This document shows positions 17,526 to 27,744 of a stretch of 52,344 bases of DNA, piece by piece. Source of the stretch: an uncultured OCS116 cluster bacterium (GTDB lineage: Bacteria > Pseudomonadota > Alphaproteobacteria > Rhizobiales > TMED25); the NCBI GenBank assembly GCA_902633855.1, contig CACPHU010000008.1, positions 1 to 52,344 on the forward strand. The letters are read 5' to 3'. The notes below the pieces were generated by a model, which did no database searches, was not told the origin of the DNA, and worked only from the letters and a program-made list of their open reading frames with translations. Position 1 is the first letter of the stretch; every line of letters starts with the position of its first letter. The translations under genes and the position numbers were made by a program.

Positions 17526-19652
17526 ATGCTTAATGAAAATCTTCTAATTGACTCTATTACAAAATACAATCCTGCGACTAATAAAGATCTTATTAACAGG
17601 GCATTTGTGATCGCCGAGATAGCGCATCAGAATCAAAAGAGAAGATCTGGAGATCCATACATTTCTCACCCGCTTGAGGTTGCGAAAATACTCACAGAAT
17701 ACAGATTAGATGACGCTACTATAATTACAGCACTGCTGCACGATACAATAGAAGATACAAAACTAACTCTGAAAGAAGTAAGAGGTGAGTTTGGTGAAGA
17801 AATTGCCAGCCTCGTTGATGGTCTAACAAAAATAGGTAAATTGGATTTATTCACAAAAGAAGCCGAACAAGCCGAAAATTTTAGAAAATTAATTTTAGCA
17901 ATGTCGAATGATGTGAGGGTATTGATTGTCAAATTGGCAGATAGGCTTCATAACATGCGTACTATAAATTTCCTGCCTGAAGAAAAGCAACAAATAATAG
18001 CAAAAGAAACAATTGAGGTTTACGCGCCATTATCGGGGAGGCTGGGAATTCATTCACTTAAAGAAGAGCTTGAAGAGCTGGCATTCGATGTTATTAATCC
18101 AAAGGCTCGAAAAATTATTCTGGAGAAGCTATTGTCAATTAGCTCAGATTCGGGCGAACTAATTGACAGCATAAAAGCTGACTTATCAAAAGAAATAAAA
18201 AAAAATAAAATCAACTTCACGGTTGAAGGTAGGGAAAAGAAACCCTTTTCCATATGGAGGAAAATGAACAGAAAGTCTATATCTCTTGAGCAACTCTCTG
18301 ATATATATGGCTTTCGAATTATTGTTAACTCTATTGATGATTGCTATCGTATCATTGGGATTGTTCATCAAAAATGGAATGCGATACCTGGAAGATTCAA
18401 AGATTATATATCAACACCAAAGATAAATGATTATCAGTCAATTCACACTACAATATTGGGACCCGATAATAATAGAATAGAGTTGCAAATTAGAACTTCT
18501 TCAATGAACGATCTTGCTGAAAGAGGTGTCGCTGCTCATCGTAACTATAAAGATAAATCAATAGAAAATGAGAGACAGAATTATCCTTGGCTTGACGACC
18601 TACTGGAGATGCTCGAGCAAGGAGAAAGCTCTCAGGATTTCTTTGAAAGCACTAAATTGGAGCTATTTCAAGATCAGGTATTTTGTTTCACACCAAAGGG
18701 TCGAATAATAGCTTTACCCATTGGGGCAACGCCAATTGATTTCGCTTTTGAGGTTCATACAGATGTTGGAATGAAATGTATAGGCTGCAGGGTTAATGGT
18801 CTAAATTCGCCTTTATATGCTGAGCTTGATAATGGTGATGAAATAGAAATTATTACTGATGATAAGTCCTTACCTCCGATGGCATGGGAAAAAATAGCAC
18901 TCACTGGAAAAGCTAAAATAGCTATCCGACGAATTAATAAGGAAAAAATAAAAAACCAATATTCAGAATTAGGAAAACAAATTCTTGATAAGTTATTAAA
19001 GTCTTCAACGGATGCAAAGAAAATACCAAATATGAAGGATTTTTGCAAAAAATTCGGTCTTAAGTCTTCAGCCGATCTATACAGTAAGATTGGTAGAGGT
19101 GAGATTACGCCGGAATCTATACGTAAAGCCTTTCTAAAAATGAAGATAATTAAAGCAAATGATGATCCAAATTCTGCCTTTGATCCGACCATTAATGCAG
19201 TCAGTATACCTGTCCGTGGTTTTGATAAAAATATACCATTTAAATTTGCAGATAATAGTCGGGTGGTACCTGGAGACAAGATTTTTGGTGTTATAGATGG
19301 CGAAGAGGGCATAACAATCTACTCGAAGCAATCTAAAAATCTTGTTAAATATTCAGAAAATGCAGCGTCTTTTATTGATCTTACATGGGATATTGAGAAT
19401 AATTTAACAGAGAGGTATATAGCAAGAGTGATGATTGATTGCAAAAATGAAGTCGGCGCATTAGCAAAAATCACACGGGCTATCGGTCTATCTAATGCAA
19501 ATATTGAAAATTTGAAGCTGGTTTCAAGATCCAGAGATTTTTATAAACTTGATATTGATATTGGTGTGTTTCATCTATCACATCTGAATTTGGTTATAAG
19601 TTCAATTAGGAAGATTGCTGTGGTACATCGAGTTATCAGAATTATGGAATAA
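17526..19652 (+). CDS. rsh: Bifunctional (p)ppGpp synthetase/hydrolase Rsh
   Basis: A 708-residue SpoT-like protein. The N-terminal HD hydrolase domain is intact (ISHPLE near 47; HDTIED at 72-77). The synthetase domain has DIYGFRIIV and the RFKD loop at 290-293; the RxKD form, as opposed to ExDD, is that of bifunctional enzymes. A TGS domain (about 380-445) starts after FCFTPKGRIIALP, and a C-terminal ACT domain (about 630-708) follows. It both makes and degrades the alarmone in response to starvation. Alphaproteobacteria usually have one such long enzyme. Its neighbours rpoZ and pyrE keep the conserved order. Confidence 0.95.
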   Translation: MLNENLLIDSITKYNPATNKDLINRAFVIAEIAHQNQKRRSGDPYISHPLEVAKILTEYRLDDATIITALLHDTIEDTKLTLKEVRGEFGEEIASLVDGLTKIGKLDLFTKEAEQAENFRKLILAMSNDVRVLIVKLADRLHNMRTINFLPEEKQQIIAKETIEVYAPLSGRLGIHSLKEELEELAFDVINPKARKIILEKLLSISSDSGELIDSIKADLSKEIKKNKINFTVEGREKKPFSIWRKMNRKSISLEQLSDIYGFRIIVNSIDDCYRIIGIVHQKWNAIPGRFKDYISTPKINDYQSIHTTILGPDNNRIELQIRTSSMNDLAERGVAAHRNYKDKSIENERQNYPWLDDLLEMLEQGESSQDFFESTKLELFQDQVFCFTPKGRIIALPIGATPIDFAFEVHTDVGMKCIGCRVNGLNSPLYAELDNGDEIEIITDDKSLPPMAWEKIALTGKAKIAIRRINKEKIKNQYSELGKQILDKLLKSSTDAKKIPNMKDFCKKFGLKSSADLYSKIGRGEITPESIRKAFLKMKIIKANDDPNSAFDPTINAVSIPVRGFDKNIPFKFADNSRVVPGDKIFGVIDGEEGITIYSKQSKNLVKYSENAASFIDLTWDIENNLTERYIARVMIDCKNEVGALAKITRAIGLSNANIENLKLVSRSRDFYKLDIDIGVFHLSHLNLVISSIRKIAVVHRVIRIME

Positions 19653-19660
19653 ACAGATAA

Positions 19661-20242
19661 ATGAGTCAGGACCAAATATTTAAAAAATTTATAGAAGCGG
19701 GCGCCCTATTGGAAGGCCATTTCGTTTTAAGTTCAGGGCTGCACTCAGCAAAGTATATTCAATGCGCGAGAGTAATGATGTTTCCAAAAATTTCCCAATT
19801 TCTCTGTAAAGAACTCGCAAAAAAAATATCAGAGACATTTGGGCCTATTGATCTGATTGTATCACCAGCGATGGGCGGGGTAATTGTAGGTTATGAAGTT
19901 GCAAAACAATTGGGTGTTCCAGCCATTTTCTTTGAGAGAGTTGAAGGGCAATTTCAGTTACGTCGTGGATTTGAAATTAAAGAGCAGACAAAATGTATTA
20001 TGGTTGAAGATATAGTAACTACAGGGCTATCCTCTCGGGAGTGTATATCAGCAATAACCGAACATCATGGCAATGTGATAGGTGCGGCATGTTTGATAGA
20101 TAGATCATGTGGTACTGCAAATGCAGGAGTTGAACTTGTTTCACTTGCTGAGATGACAATTGAAACCTACGAGGAGTCAAATATACCATCATGGCTCAAT
20201 GATATTCCTATCTCAAAACCTGGTAGTAGAAATTTAAAATGA
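19661..20242 (+). CDS. pyrE: Orotate phosphoribosyltransferase
   Basis: A 193-residue type I phosphoribosyltransferase with the PRPP-binding loop MVEDIVTTGLS near residue 112 and the SPAMGGVIVGYEVAKQL segment near 67. It converts orotate and PRPP to OMP in pyrimidine synthesis. It starts 8 bp after rsh and its stop overlaps the pdxJ start as ATGA, suggesting translational coupling. The length is at the shorter end of the family, as in the alphaproteobacterial form. Confidence 0.95.
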   Translation: MSQDQIFKKFIEAGALLEGHFVLSSGLHSAKYIQCARVMMFPKISQFLCKELAKKISETFGPIDLIVSPAMGGVIVGYEVAKQLGVPAIFFERVEGQFQLRRGFEIKEQTKCIMVEDIVTTGLSSRECISAITEHHGNVIGAACLIDRSCGTANAGVELVSLAEMTIETYEESNIPSWLNDIPISKPGSRNLK

Positions 20243-20988
20243 TAGCAAAAGATAATTATCTCAGACTTGGGGTAAACATAGATCATGTAGCAACAATACG
20301 TAATGCAAGGGGTGGGTTTCATCCTGATCCGCTGAGAGCTGCAAATATTGCTTATCAAGCTGGAGCCGACGGAATTACAGCTCACTTAAGAGAAGACAGA
20401 CGGCATATAAGTGATCACGATATTGAAAGATTGATTGAAGAGATCGATTTACCTTTAAACTTAGAAATGGCTGCCACAAAAGAGATGCTGGATATTGCAA
20501 TCAAGCATAAACCAAATGCATGCTGTATTGTTCCTGAAAAAAGGCAAGAAGTTACAACTGAGGGTGGATTAAATTTGAACGCAAATATAGACAAATTAAG
20601 TGATTGCATTGATCAACTTAGAGACAATGCAATTAGAGTTTCACTATTTATTGACCCCCAAAAGAAAGATATAGAGATAGCGAAAGAATTGGGCGCAGAC
20701 ATAGTTGAAATTCACACAGGAAGTTTTGCAAATAATTTTAACAAGAATGGAGAAATCCATAATGATGAATTTGATCATTTAAATAATGTCTCCATTTTTG
20801 CGCATGAAATTGGACTTGAGGTCCATGCAGGCCATGGTCTTACATTTGAAACAGCTAGGGTTATCTCAAGAATTAACGTACTGAAAGAATTGAATATTGG
20901 ACATTTTATTATAGGCGAGGCTGTATTTGAGGGCTTAGATTGTGTGATAAAAAAATTTAGAGCTATACTAAACAATGAGAGGTCTTAA
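20239..20988 (+). CDS. pdxJ: Pyridoxine 5'-phosphate synthase
   Basis: A 249-residue (beta/alpha)8 protein with the signature LGVNIDHVATIRNARGG at the N-terminus, AHLREDRRHI, and VHAGHGLT near the end. It joins 1-deoxy-xylulose 5-phosphate with aminoacetone phosphate to form PNP, the DXP-dependent B6 route. Its start overlaps pyrE by 4 bp and acpS follows 6 bp later; pdxJ-acpS adjacency is widely conserved. Confidence 0.96.
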   Translation: MIAKDNYLRLGVNIDHVATIRNARGGFHPDPLRAANIAYQAGADGITAHLREDRRHISDHDIERLIEEIDLPLNLEMAATKEMLDIAIKHKPNACCIVPEKRQEVTTEGGLNLNANIDKLSDCIDQLRDNAIRVSLFIDPQKKDIEIAKELGADIVEIHTGSFANNFNKNGEIHNDEFDHLNNVSIFAHEIGLEVHAGHGLTFETARVISRINVLKELNIGHFIIGEAVFEGLDCVIKKFRAILNNERS

Positions 20989-20994
20989 TTTTGG

Positions 20995-21390
20995 ATGATA
21001 ATTGGAATAGGGACAGACATCATTGATATTACAAGGATCGAAAAGGTAATTAATAGATTTGGCGATCGTTTTAAAAATAGAGTATTTACAAAAAAAGAAA
21101 TCCTTAAATGTGAAGCGCGAAAATTAAGCGCAAATTCTTATGCCAAGAGATATGCTGCAAAAGAGGCATGTTCCAAAGCTCTCGGTACAGGATTTAGAAA
21201 GAGTGTATATTGGAGGGATATTGAAGTTATAAATAACAAATCTGGGAAGCCCGAATTATTTCTTCATAATGGTGCAAGATCCATGTTTGAAAAATTATTA
21301 CCACAAAATACTGCCGGTCAAATTGATTTAAGTATTACAGATGAGTATCCATATGCGCAGGCGACCGTTATAATAACATCAATAGATTGA
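20995..21390 (+). CDS. acpS: Holo-[acyl-carrier-protein] synthase
   Basis: A 131-residue 4'-phosphopantetheinyl transferase. It has the metal-binding IGIGTDIIDI start and the KRYAAKEACSKALGTG motif. It transfers phosphopantetheine from CoA to apo-ACP. It is encoded between pdxJ (6 bp upstream) and lepB (4 bp downstream). Confidence 0.95.
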   Translation: MIIGIGTDIIDITRIEKVINRFGDRFKNRVFTKKEILKCEARKLSANSYAKRYAAKEACSKALGTGFRKSVYWRDIEVINNKSGKPELFLHNGARSMFEKLLPQNTAGQIDLSITDEYPYAQATVIITSID

Positions 21391-21394
21391 GCTT

Positions 21395-22126
21395 ATGAAA
21401 TCAAAGAATAAAAATAATATATTGGATAATATCAAGACGCTAATTTATGCAATTCTGATTGCTTTCTTTATTAGAACTTTCATTCTCCAGCCATTCACAA
21501 TACCGTCGGGATCAATGTTACCAAATCTGCTTGTTGGTGATTATTTATTTGTTTCAAAATATTCATATGGTTACTCCCGTTACTCACTTCCATTTTCACC
21601 AAATATCTTTGAAGGCCGTATATTTAAAAAGCAACCGAAACGCGGTGACGTGGTTGTGTTTAGGCTTCCAAAAGATCCATCTATTGACTACATAAAGCGT
21701 ATTATAGGTCTTCCAGGAGATGAAATAATCATTGTGAACGGTACCATATATATCAATGATGGTGTTATCGAACAGGCGCAAAGCAAAAACAGAGACAAAT
21801 ATTTTTCTGATTACCCAAAAGGAAGCTTGCTAATCGAAAAAATTCCACAAAAGTCATATAACATATTGAATTTTGAGGATAATGGTATAGGTGATAATAC
21901 AGGTGTATATGTTGTTCCAAAGGACCACTATTTTTTTATGGGTGATAATAGAGATAACTCACTTGACTCACGTTTCTTGGACCAAGTTGGATATGTTTCA
22001 TATGATAATCTGATCGGCAGAGCTGAATTTTTATTTTTCTCGTCAGATAAGTCGATACCCCTTTGGAAGTTTTGGCAATGGCATAAAAAATTCCGAGCGG
22101 ATAGAATTTTTAAAAAGATTAAATAG
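21395..22126 (+). CDS. lepB: Signal peptidase I
   Basis: A 243-residue inner-membrane protease with one N-terminal transmembrane helix (about 14-31). The catalytic serine is S40 in PSGSML and the general-base lysine is K101 in DYIKRIIGLPGD. The family boxes MGDNRDNSLDSR (near 187) are intact. It cleaves Sec signal peptides at the periplasmic face. rnc follows after 2 bp. Confidence 0.96.
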   Translation: MKSKNKNNILDNIKTLIYAILIAFFIRTFILQPFTIPSGSMLPNLLVGDYLFVSKYSYGYSRYSLPFSPNIFEGRIFKKQPKRGDVVVFRLPKDPSIDYIKRIIGLPGDEIIIVNGTIYINDGVIEQAQSKNRDKYFSDYPKGSLLIEKIPQKSYNILNFEDNGIGDNTGVYVVPKDHYFFMGDNRDNSLDSRFLDQVGYVSYDNLIGRAEFLFFSSDKSIPLWKFWQWHKKFRADRIFKKIK

Positions 22127-22128
22127 TC

Positions 22129-22806
22129 ATGCAAGATATAAAAAAAATTTACGATAGTATATCTTATGAATTTAATGATGAGAAAATTCTTTTTGATGCA
22201 GTTACGCATACAACAAAAGCCAAAAGAAAGAATTTAAATTTTCAGAGGCTAGAATTTCTGGGAGATAGAGTCCTAGGACTAATTATTGCAGATATTTTAT
22301 ATAAAAAATTTCCAAATGAACCTGAAGGTGACCTCACACGGAGAATGCATCATTTAGTAAATGAGGACACTCTTGCCCAGATAGCACGAGATATAGCACT
22401 GAATGAGCATATAAGGTTGAGCTATAATGAAGAAAAAACAGGCGGAAGGGATAAAAGTGCAATCTTATCTGATGCGCTGGAGGCGCTTATTGCTGCAATT
22501 TTTCTGGATGGCGATTACCAATGCGCGTATAATTTTATTTCAATGCATTGGGCAAATTATTTGAATTATCATACGCCACCGCCGATCGACCCGAAGACAG
22601 AATTACAAGAATGGTGCCATTCGAGAGGTTTTGGATTACCAATATATGTCGAGGTTGAGAAGCGGGGGCCTGATCACAGTCCGGAATTTACGGTCAATGT
22701 GATTTTGAATAATGAATTCGAGGTAAAAGCTGTAGGAAATACGAAAAAGCAGGCAGAGCGTAATGCTGCAATAAAAGCTCTTGGTAGTGAATATGTTAAA
22801 TCCTAA
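22129..22806 (+). CDS. rnc: Ribonuclease III
   Basis: A 225-residue enzyme with the RNase III signature LEFLGDRVLGL (41-51), the second acidic cluster DALEALIAAIFLDGD, and a C-terminal double-stranded RNA-binding domain (about 150-223, ending KKQAERNAAIKAL). It processes rRNA and mRNA duplexes. Its last codons overlap the start of era. Confidence 0.96.
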   Translation: MQDIKKIYDSISYEFNDEKILFDAVTHTTKAKRKNLNFQRLEFLGDRVLGLIIADILYKKFPNEPEGDLTRRMHHLVNEDTLAQIARDIALNEHIRLSYNEEKTGGRDKSAILSDALEALIAAIFLDGDYQCAYNFISMHWANYLNYHTPPPIDPKTELQEWCHSRGFGLPIYVEVEKRGPDHSPEFTVNVILNNEFEVKAVGNTKKQAERNAAIKALGSEYVKS

Positions 22807-23671
22807 AGGCAAACAAAAATGTGGGTACATAACAATAGTAGGCCCAACGAACGCTGGAAAATCAACATTATTAAATTCAATACTTGGTAAAAAATTATCA
22901 ATAGTATCCCATAAGGTCCAGACGACAAGAACACGCATTCAGGCGATATTAACAAAGGAAACATCTCAGCTGATATTGATAGACACCCCTGGTCTTTTTA
23001 ATCCAAAAAGATTTAAGGATAGGTCCTTCATAAAAGAGGCAATTTCAAGCTTGGAACGCTCAGATGTCATTGTTTATATGGTAGAAGCCCACAAAGGGTT
23101 TGATAGGGATGCATATAATAGCCTCGGTAAAATGATTGTAAATCAAGAAATCATAATCATTATCAATAAGATTGATCTTGTCAGAAAACCAGATTTATTA
23201 AAATTAATGGATGATATAAAAGGCAGCATAAATAAAAATGACATCTATCTCGTGTCAGCATTGAAAAATGACGGAGTTAGAGAGTTCTTAGACGGTTTGA
23301 TTTCTAAAGTTCCGGAAAGAGAATGGGAGTTTCCTGCAAATCAAGCAACAAATATATCTGATAAATTCCTTGCTGAAGAATTTACACGGGAGAGGATATT
23401 GTATCATGTGCACAAAGAGATACCATATTCAGTTATAATCGAAACTGAAAAATGGGATGAGAAAAAAAAGAACGAGGTTCAAATACACCAAAATATTTAC
23501 GTAAATAATAGCAATCATAAAAAAATAATTCTTGGTAAGAATGGGGATAAAATAAAACAAATATCTATGCAGGCAAGGCAAGAAATAGAGAGGTATCTCG
23601 GCAAAAAAATACACCTTTATTTGTTTATAAAACAAAAAAAGAAAAATACAGCTATAGAACTCATAGAATAA
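22793..23671 (+). CDS. era: GTPase Era
   Basis: A 292-residue GTPase starting at the ATG at 22793, inside the 3' end of rnc (14-bp overlap). An in-frame TTG at 22781 and GTG at 22787 would add only four or two residues. G1 is GPTNAGKST, G3 DTPG, and G4 NKID; a C-terminal KH domain includes HKKIILGKNGDKIKQI. It binds the 3' end of 16S rRNA and helps mature the 30S subunit. The rnc-era-recO order is conserved. Confidence 0.95.
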   Translation: MLNPKGKQKCGYITIVGPTNAGKSTLLNSILGKKLSIVSHKVQTTRTRIQAILTKETSQLILIDTPGLFNPKRFKDRSFIKEAISSLERSDVIVYMVEAHKGFDRDAYNSLGKMIVNQEIIIIINKIDLVRKPDLLKLMDDIKGSINKNDIYLVSALKNDGVREFLDGLISKVPEREWEFPANQATNISDKFLAEEFTRERILYHVHKEIPYSVIIETEKWDEKKKNEVQIHQNIYVNNSNHKKIILGKNGDKIKQISMQARQEIERYLGKKIHLYLFIKQKKKNTAIELIE

Positions 23672-23709
23672 GGTTACGCACATGAGTGATAAATATCTAG
23701 GAAGCAATT

Positions 23710-24432
23710 GTGAATTTTGAGGACATAGGCATCGTTATGTCGGTGCGAAGACACGGTGAAAGTTCTGGTATTCTTGAACTTATAACAAAGAGCCATGGAC
23801 GCCACCTGGGGCTCGTCAGAGGATATCAATCTAAAAGTAATAAATCAATTTTACAGCCTGGTAGTACTATTAATTTTAACTGGAGGTCACGACTTTCAGA
23901 GCATCTAGGTGTTTTCACCTTCGAATTACATACCTCACGATCATTAAACCTAATGAAAAATAAATTTGCAATCCTTGTGCTTCAAAATCTGATTTCGCAT
24001 TTAAGATTGCTACCGGAAAGAGAAAATATCACAGAAATTTATAGCCAAACTGAGTCAGTACTTGATCTGTCCCACGAAAATTTTGAGCTCGTTAAAAGTT
24101 TTATCTTATGGGAATTAATGTATTTGAAGGAGGTTGGCTACGGCATTGATATATCTGAATGTGCAGTAACAAAATCTAGGGATAATTTAAAATACGTCTC
24201 TCCAAAATCTGGTAGGGCTGTAACACAAGAAATTGGTTTACCCTATAAAGATAAACTTTTAGAGATTCCAGAATTTATGCATGATGCAAAATATACGAAC
24301 CGTGATGATCTTTTAAAAGGACTCTTATTAACAGAATTTTTTTTAAAAAGGGATGTGTACAAGCCATTACAATTAAAAGTAACAAGTTTTCGTGCTAGTC
24401 TTTACAAACTTATAAATAGTTTTGAGACATAG
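23710..24432 (+). CDS. recO: DNA repair protein RecO
   Basis: A 240-residue protein with an N-terminal OB-fold (GIVMSVRRHGESSGILELIT) and a helical C-terminal part. It helps RecR load RecA onto SSB-coated single-stranded DNA. Translation probably starts at the GTG at 23710, which restores the family N-terminus (EDIGIV) and has AGGAAG just upstream; an internal ATG at 23737 would remove the first beta strand. Confidence 0.92.
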   Translation: MNFEDIGIVMSVRRHGESSGILELITKSHGRHLGLVRGYQSKSNKSILQPGSTINFNWRSRLSEHLGVFTFELHTSRSLNLMKNKFAILVLQNLISHLRLLPERENITEIYSQTESVLDLSHENFELVKSFILWELMYLKEVGYGIDISECAVTKSRDNLKYVSPKSGRAVTQEIGLPYKDKLLEIPEFMHDAKYTNRDDLLKGLLLTEFFLKRDVYKPLQLKVTSFRASLYKLINSFET

Positions 24433-24435
24433 ATT

Positions 24436-26679
24436 GTGACTGATGATATTGACGAGATTAGTATAAAATCTGACTTTATTGACCTTCTAAAAGAAAAATA
24501 TTTATCCTACGCTCTGTCCACGATTACTGATAGAGCGCTTCCTGACGTAAGAGATGGGCTCAAACCCGTGCACAGAAGACTATTATATGCAATGTCTGAA
24601 CTAAAGCTTGGCTCTGAGGAGTCATTTAAAAAATGTGCCAGAGTTGTCGGTGACGTGATAGGTAAGTATCACCCGCATGGAGAACAAGCGGTTTACGACT
24701 CTCTGGTTAAACTTGCACAAGATTTTTCACACAGATATCCGCTGATACAAGGTCAGGGGAATTTTGGTAACATCGATGGTGACAATGCCGCCGCGATGAG
24801 ATACACGGAGTCGAGATTAACCAGAGTTTCTGAATTAATTATGGATAAGATTAATGACGGCACCACAAAATTTATTAGGAATTATGATGAAACCGAGTAT
24901 GAGCCAACCGTATTTCCATCCTACTTCCCAAATTTACTAGCAAATGGCTCCAGTGGCATTGCTGTGGGCATGGCTACAAATATCCCGCCGCATAATATAA
25001 TTGAGATACTGGAAATGGCTAAATTACTCATTGAGAACGAGGACATTGAGAGCGATGCTTTAATGAAGAATTTCAATGGCCCAGATCTGCCGACTGGTGG
25101 TCTGATTGTATCAACTAAGGAGGAAATCCACGAGATCTATCAAAAAGGTAGGGGCTCGCTAAAGATCAGATGCAAATGGGAAGAGGTGAAAATTAACAAC
25201 AGCTACGTCATAAAAATTACAGAAATTCCATTTGGGATACAAAAATCAAAGCTTATTGAGAAACTAGCTGATTGTATTCTGTCAAAAACAATAAAAAATA
25301 TTGCTGATGTGAGAGATGAGTCTGATGAAAATGTATGTATTATAATTAAACCAAAAAACGCACGCATTCCAGCCCTTCAGATTATGGGTAACCTATATAA
25401 ATTTACAGATCTTGAAGTAAATTTATCAATAAATATGAATGTTCTACAGGGTGTAGAAGGAAAAACACCAAGAGTCTTAAGCTTGAGAGAAATTATTAAA
25501 CAATGGCTTGATCATCGACACCAAATTTTGATCAAAAGTAATGAGTTTTACTTGGAAAGGGCCGAGAAAAAGATACACAACCTCGAGGGCTACCTAATTG
25601 TTTACATGAATATCGACCAGGTAATTTCAATAATTAGGAATAGCGACACACCAAAAGCTGACTTAATTTTAGAATTTGATATATCAGAAACCCAAGCGGA
25701 GTCTATTTTGGAAATGAAACTGAGATCTCTAAGAAAACTCGAAGAAATATCATTGAAAAATGACTTAAAAACATTCAAGAAGCAGAGAAAAGAGATAAAA
25801 GAAATTCTTATTTCTCCTCCTATCCAAAAATTAAGAATGCTTGAGGAGATTGATGTACTCAAGAATTTATTTACTGAAGACAAAAATTTATCAAGTATGT
25901 CGAGGAGGCTAACCCTAATTCAGGCTCCATCAGATATTGAGTTGGAAAACTGTGATGAAGAATTCTCCGTAACAGTCTTCCTTACTGAAAAAGGTTGGAT
26001 AAGAACTGTAGAGGGTCACAACGTAGATGAGAATGCCATCAAGCTAAAGGATCAAGATAAGCTACTGTGCACTGCAAAAATTACAACGGAAAAAAAGCTA
26101 CTGATATTCACAAACATCGGAAAAGTATATTCCATTCATGCAAATAAATTAAAAATAAAGAATAATGATTTTGAGCCAATTAGGAAGTATTTGAATTTAA
26201 CTCAGGACGAATACATATTGCATGTTAACGAATATTTATTAGATGGTCCCGATCTAATTTTGATATCAAAAGAAGGTAAAGGAATGATATCAAAACAAAA
26301 AGAAATGCTTACATCAACACGTAATGGTAAATTAGTCATGAATCTTGCGCGAGGTATTTCCGTTTGCGCTGTCAGACAAGTTTCAGGTAGCCATATTGCT
26401 GTGATCAGTGACTCAGGAAATCTACTCGTTTTCAGTCATAAGGATATAAAAAGATTAAGCCGTGGGTCTGGTATAATTTTTCAAAACCTTAAAAATGGTA
26501 CCATTATTGACATCACCTCAGCCAATCCGAATGAAGTTATTAATCTAGTGAATAAAAACACTCGCAGATCTATTATAAAAATAGATGCAAGTGATTATAT
26601 AGGTGAGAGGGGGAGAATTGGGAAAAGCTTAAAACTCAGAAACAGTTCAAACATTCCACTTCTAAGGTTTTTTAAATAA
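24436..26679 (+). CDS. parC: DNA topoisomerase IV subunit A
   Basis: A 747-residue type IIA topoisomerase subunit starting at a GTG 3 bp after recO. The catalytic tyrosine is Y123 in AAAMRYTE, after the [14 protein letters not shown] motif. The C-terminal domain (about 500-747) is a degenerate beta-pinwheel, shorter and less regular than in GyrA, as expected of ParC. It decatenates chromosomes together with ParE, which is not encoded here. It ends the lepB-to-parC run and converges on mscS with a 14-bp gap. Confidence 0.93.
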   Translation: MTDDIDEISIKSDFIDLLKEKYLSYALSTITDRALPDVRDGLKPVHRRLLYAMSELKLGSEESFKKCARVVGDVIGKYHPHGEQAVYDSLVKLAQDFSHRYPLIQGQGNFGNIDGDNAAAMRYTESRLTRVSELIMDKINDGTTKFIRNYDETEYEPTVFPSYFPNLLANGSSGIAVGMATNIPPHNIIEILEMAKLLIENEDIESDALMKNFNGPDLPTGGLIVSTKEEIHEIYQKGRGSLKIRCKWEEVKINNSYVIKITEIPFGIQKSKLIEKLADCILSKTIKNIADVRDESDENVCIIIKPKNARIPALQIMGNLYKFTDLEVNLSINMNVLQGVEGKTPRVLSLREIIKQWLDHRHQILIKSNEFYLERAEKKIHNLEGYLIVYMNIDQVISIIRNSDTPKADLILEFDISETQAESILEMKLRSLRKLEEISLKNDLKTFKKQRKEIKEILISPPIQKLRMLEEIDVLKNLFTEDKNLSSMSRRLTLIQAPSDIELENCDEEFSVTVFLTEKGWIRTVEGHNVDENAIKLKDQDKLLCTAKITTEKKLLIFTNIGKVYSIHANKLKIKNNDFEPIRKYLNLTQDEYILHVNEYLLDGPDLILISKEGKGMISKQKEMLTSTRNGKLVMNLARGISVCAVRQVSGSHIAVISDSGNLLVFSHKDIKRLSRGSGIIFQNLKNGTIIDITSANPNEVINLVNKNTRRSIIKIDASDYIGERGRIGKSLKLRNSSNIPLLRFFK

Positions 26680-26693
26680 AATATAACTTCAAA

Positions 26694-27740
26694 TTACTCT
26701 TTTGCGATGTGCAAAGTCTGAGTTGGGTATGCAAAATCAATTTTTTCGTCTTCAAATTTTTTGAAAATTGCATAATTAATATTTTGTATGATGTTCATAT
26801 ATTCTATGTAGTCATTTCCAGGGACGGATACATAAAAAACAACTTCAAATAGAAGTGACGAGTCCCCAAGGCTTTTGAAGTTTGCTCGCTCAAAGCGCGC
26901 ATTCTCGGCTTTCTTTATTATTTCTTCAATAAAATTTGGAATTTTTGTAAGTGATTTATATGGTGTTTGATAAACCACACCTATATTAATTAGCGCTCTT
27001 CTCTCTTTCATTCTTCTGTAATTTCGGACTCTACTTGCCAGCAAGTCAGCATTTGAACAAACCAGCTCTTCACCCGACAGCGCCCTTATTCTGGTTGTTT
27101 TTATTCCGATCTGTTCTACGGTCCCGGACATTTCACCCACTACAATGTAATCATCTATTTCAAAAGGTTTATCTAATACTATTGCAAGGGATGCAAATAA
27201 ATCACCGAGAATATTCTGAGCCGCCAGCGCTATTGCTATGCCCCCAATGCCTAATCCCGCAACTAGTGCTGTTATGTCAATACCAATATTTTCAATGCAT
27301 AATAGAAGGGCAATTGACCAGATTGCTGATCTCGTAAAGAATTTGATGAGAGAAACCGCATTTTTTACGGCACTTTTCTTTGATGATGTTTTTAATTTAT
27401 TACTTTTAGCGATGAAATGAACCAAAATACCATCTATAATATACGCAAATTGTATGAAAAAGATGATGTACAGAAGGGTGCTTACGACGCTTGCAAATGG
27501 ATAGTTTTGAAATAAAGTTTTTGTTATAAATAAAAATAAAATTAAGAAAACTGCAATATTGTGTAGTCTGTCGAGTATTATATTAAATACAACCAAAAAA
27601 TTATTTTTATCTTTTGTATGGTTAATCGTCCTATTTTTTGTCCAAATGACAGACAGGTAGAGGATAATCGACAGGATCAAGGAAAATCCACCGAGCATCA
27701 AAATTTCAACATAATCATTTACAAGTTTGCTGAGGTTCAT
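26694..27740 (-). CDS. MscS-family mechanosensitive channel
   Basis: A 348-residue inner-membrane protein with about four to five N-terminal helices. The pore helix is AGLGIGGIAIALAAQNILGD, followed by the MscS beta domain (FEIDDYIVVGEMSGTVEQIGIKTTRI). It releases solutes on hypo-osmotic shock. I place the start at 27740 (MNLSKLV), with AGG about 10 bp upstream. The frame stays open to 27770, but that start lies in hemB and has no ribosome site. hemB ends 5 bp upstream on the same strand. Confidence 0.9.
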   Translation of the reverse strand: MNLSKLVNDYVEILMLGGFSLILSIILYLSVIWTKNRTINHTKDKNNFLVVFNIILDRLHNIAVFLILFLFITKTLFQNYPFASVVSTLLYIIFFIQFAYIIDGILVHFIAKSNKLKTSSKKSAVKNAVSLIKFFTRSAIWSIALLLCIENIGIDITALVAGLGIGGIAIALAAQNILGDLFASLAIVLDKPFEIDDYIVVGEMSGTVEQIGIKTTRIRALSGEELVCSNADLLASRVRNYRRMKERRALINIGVVYQTPYKSLTKIPNFIEEIIKKAENARFERANFKSLGDSSLLFEVVFYVSVPGNDYIEYMNIIQNINYAIFKKFEDEKIDFAYPTQTLHIAKE

Positions 27741-27744
27741 TTGG

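Noticed and set aside
18755-19312. 185-codon minus-strand open frame inside rsh
   Set aside because: Lies entirely antisense to the TGS and linker regions of an intact rsh; the translation is unlike any family and has no initiation signals.
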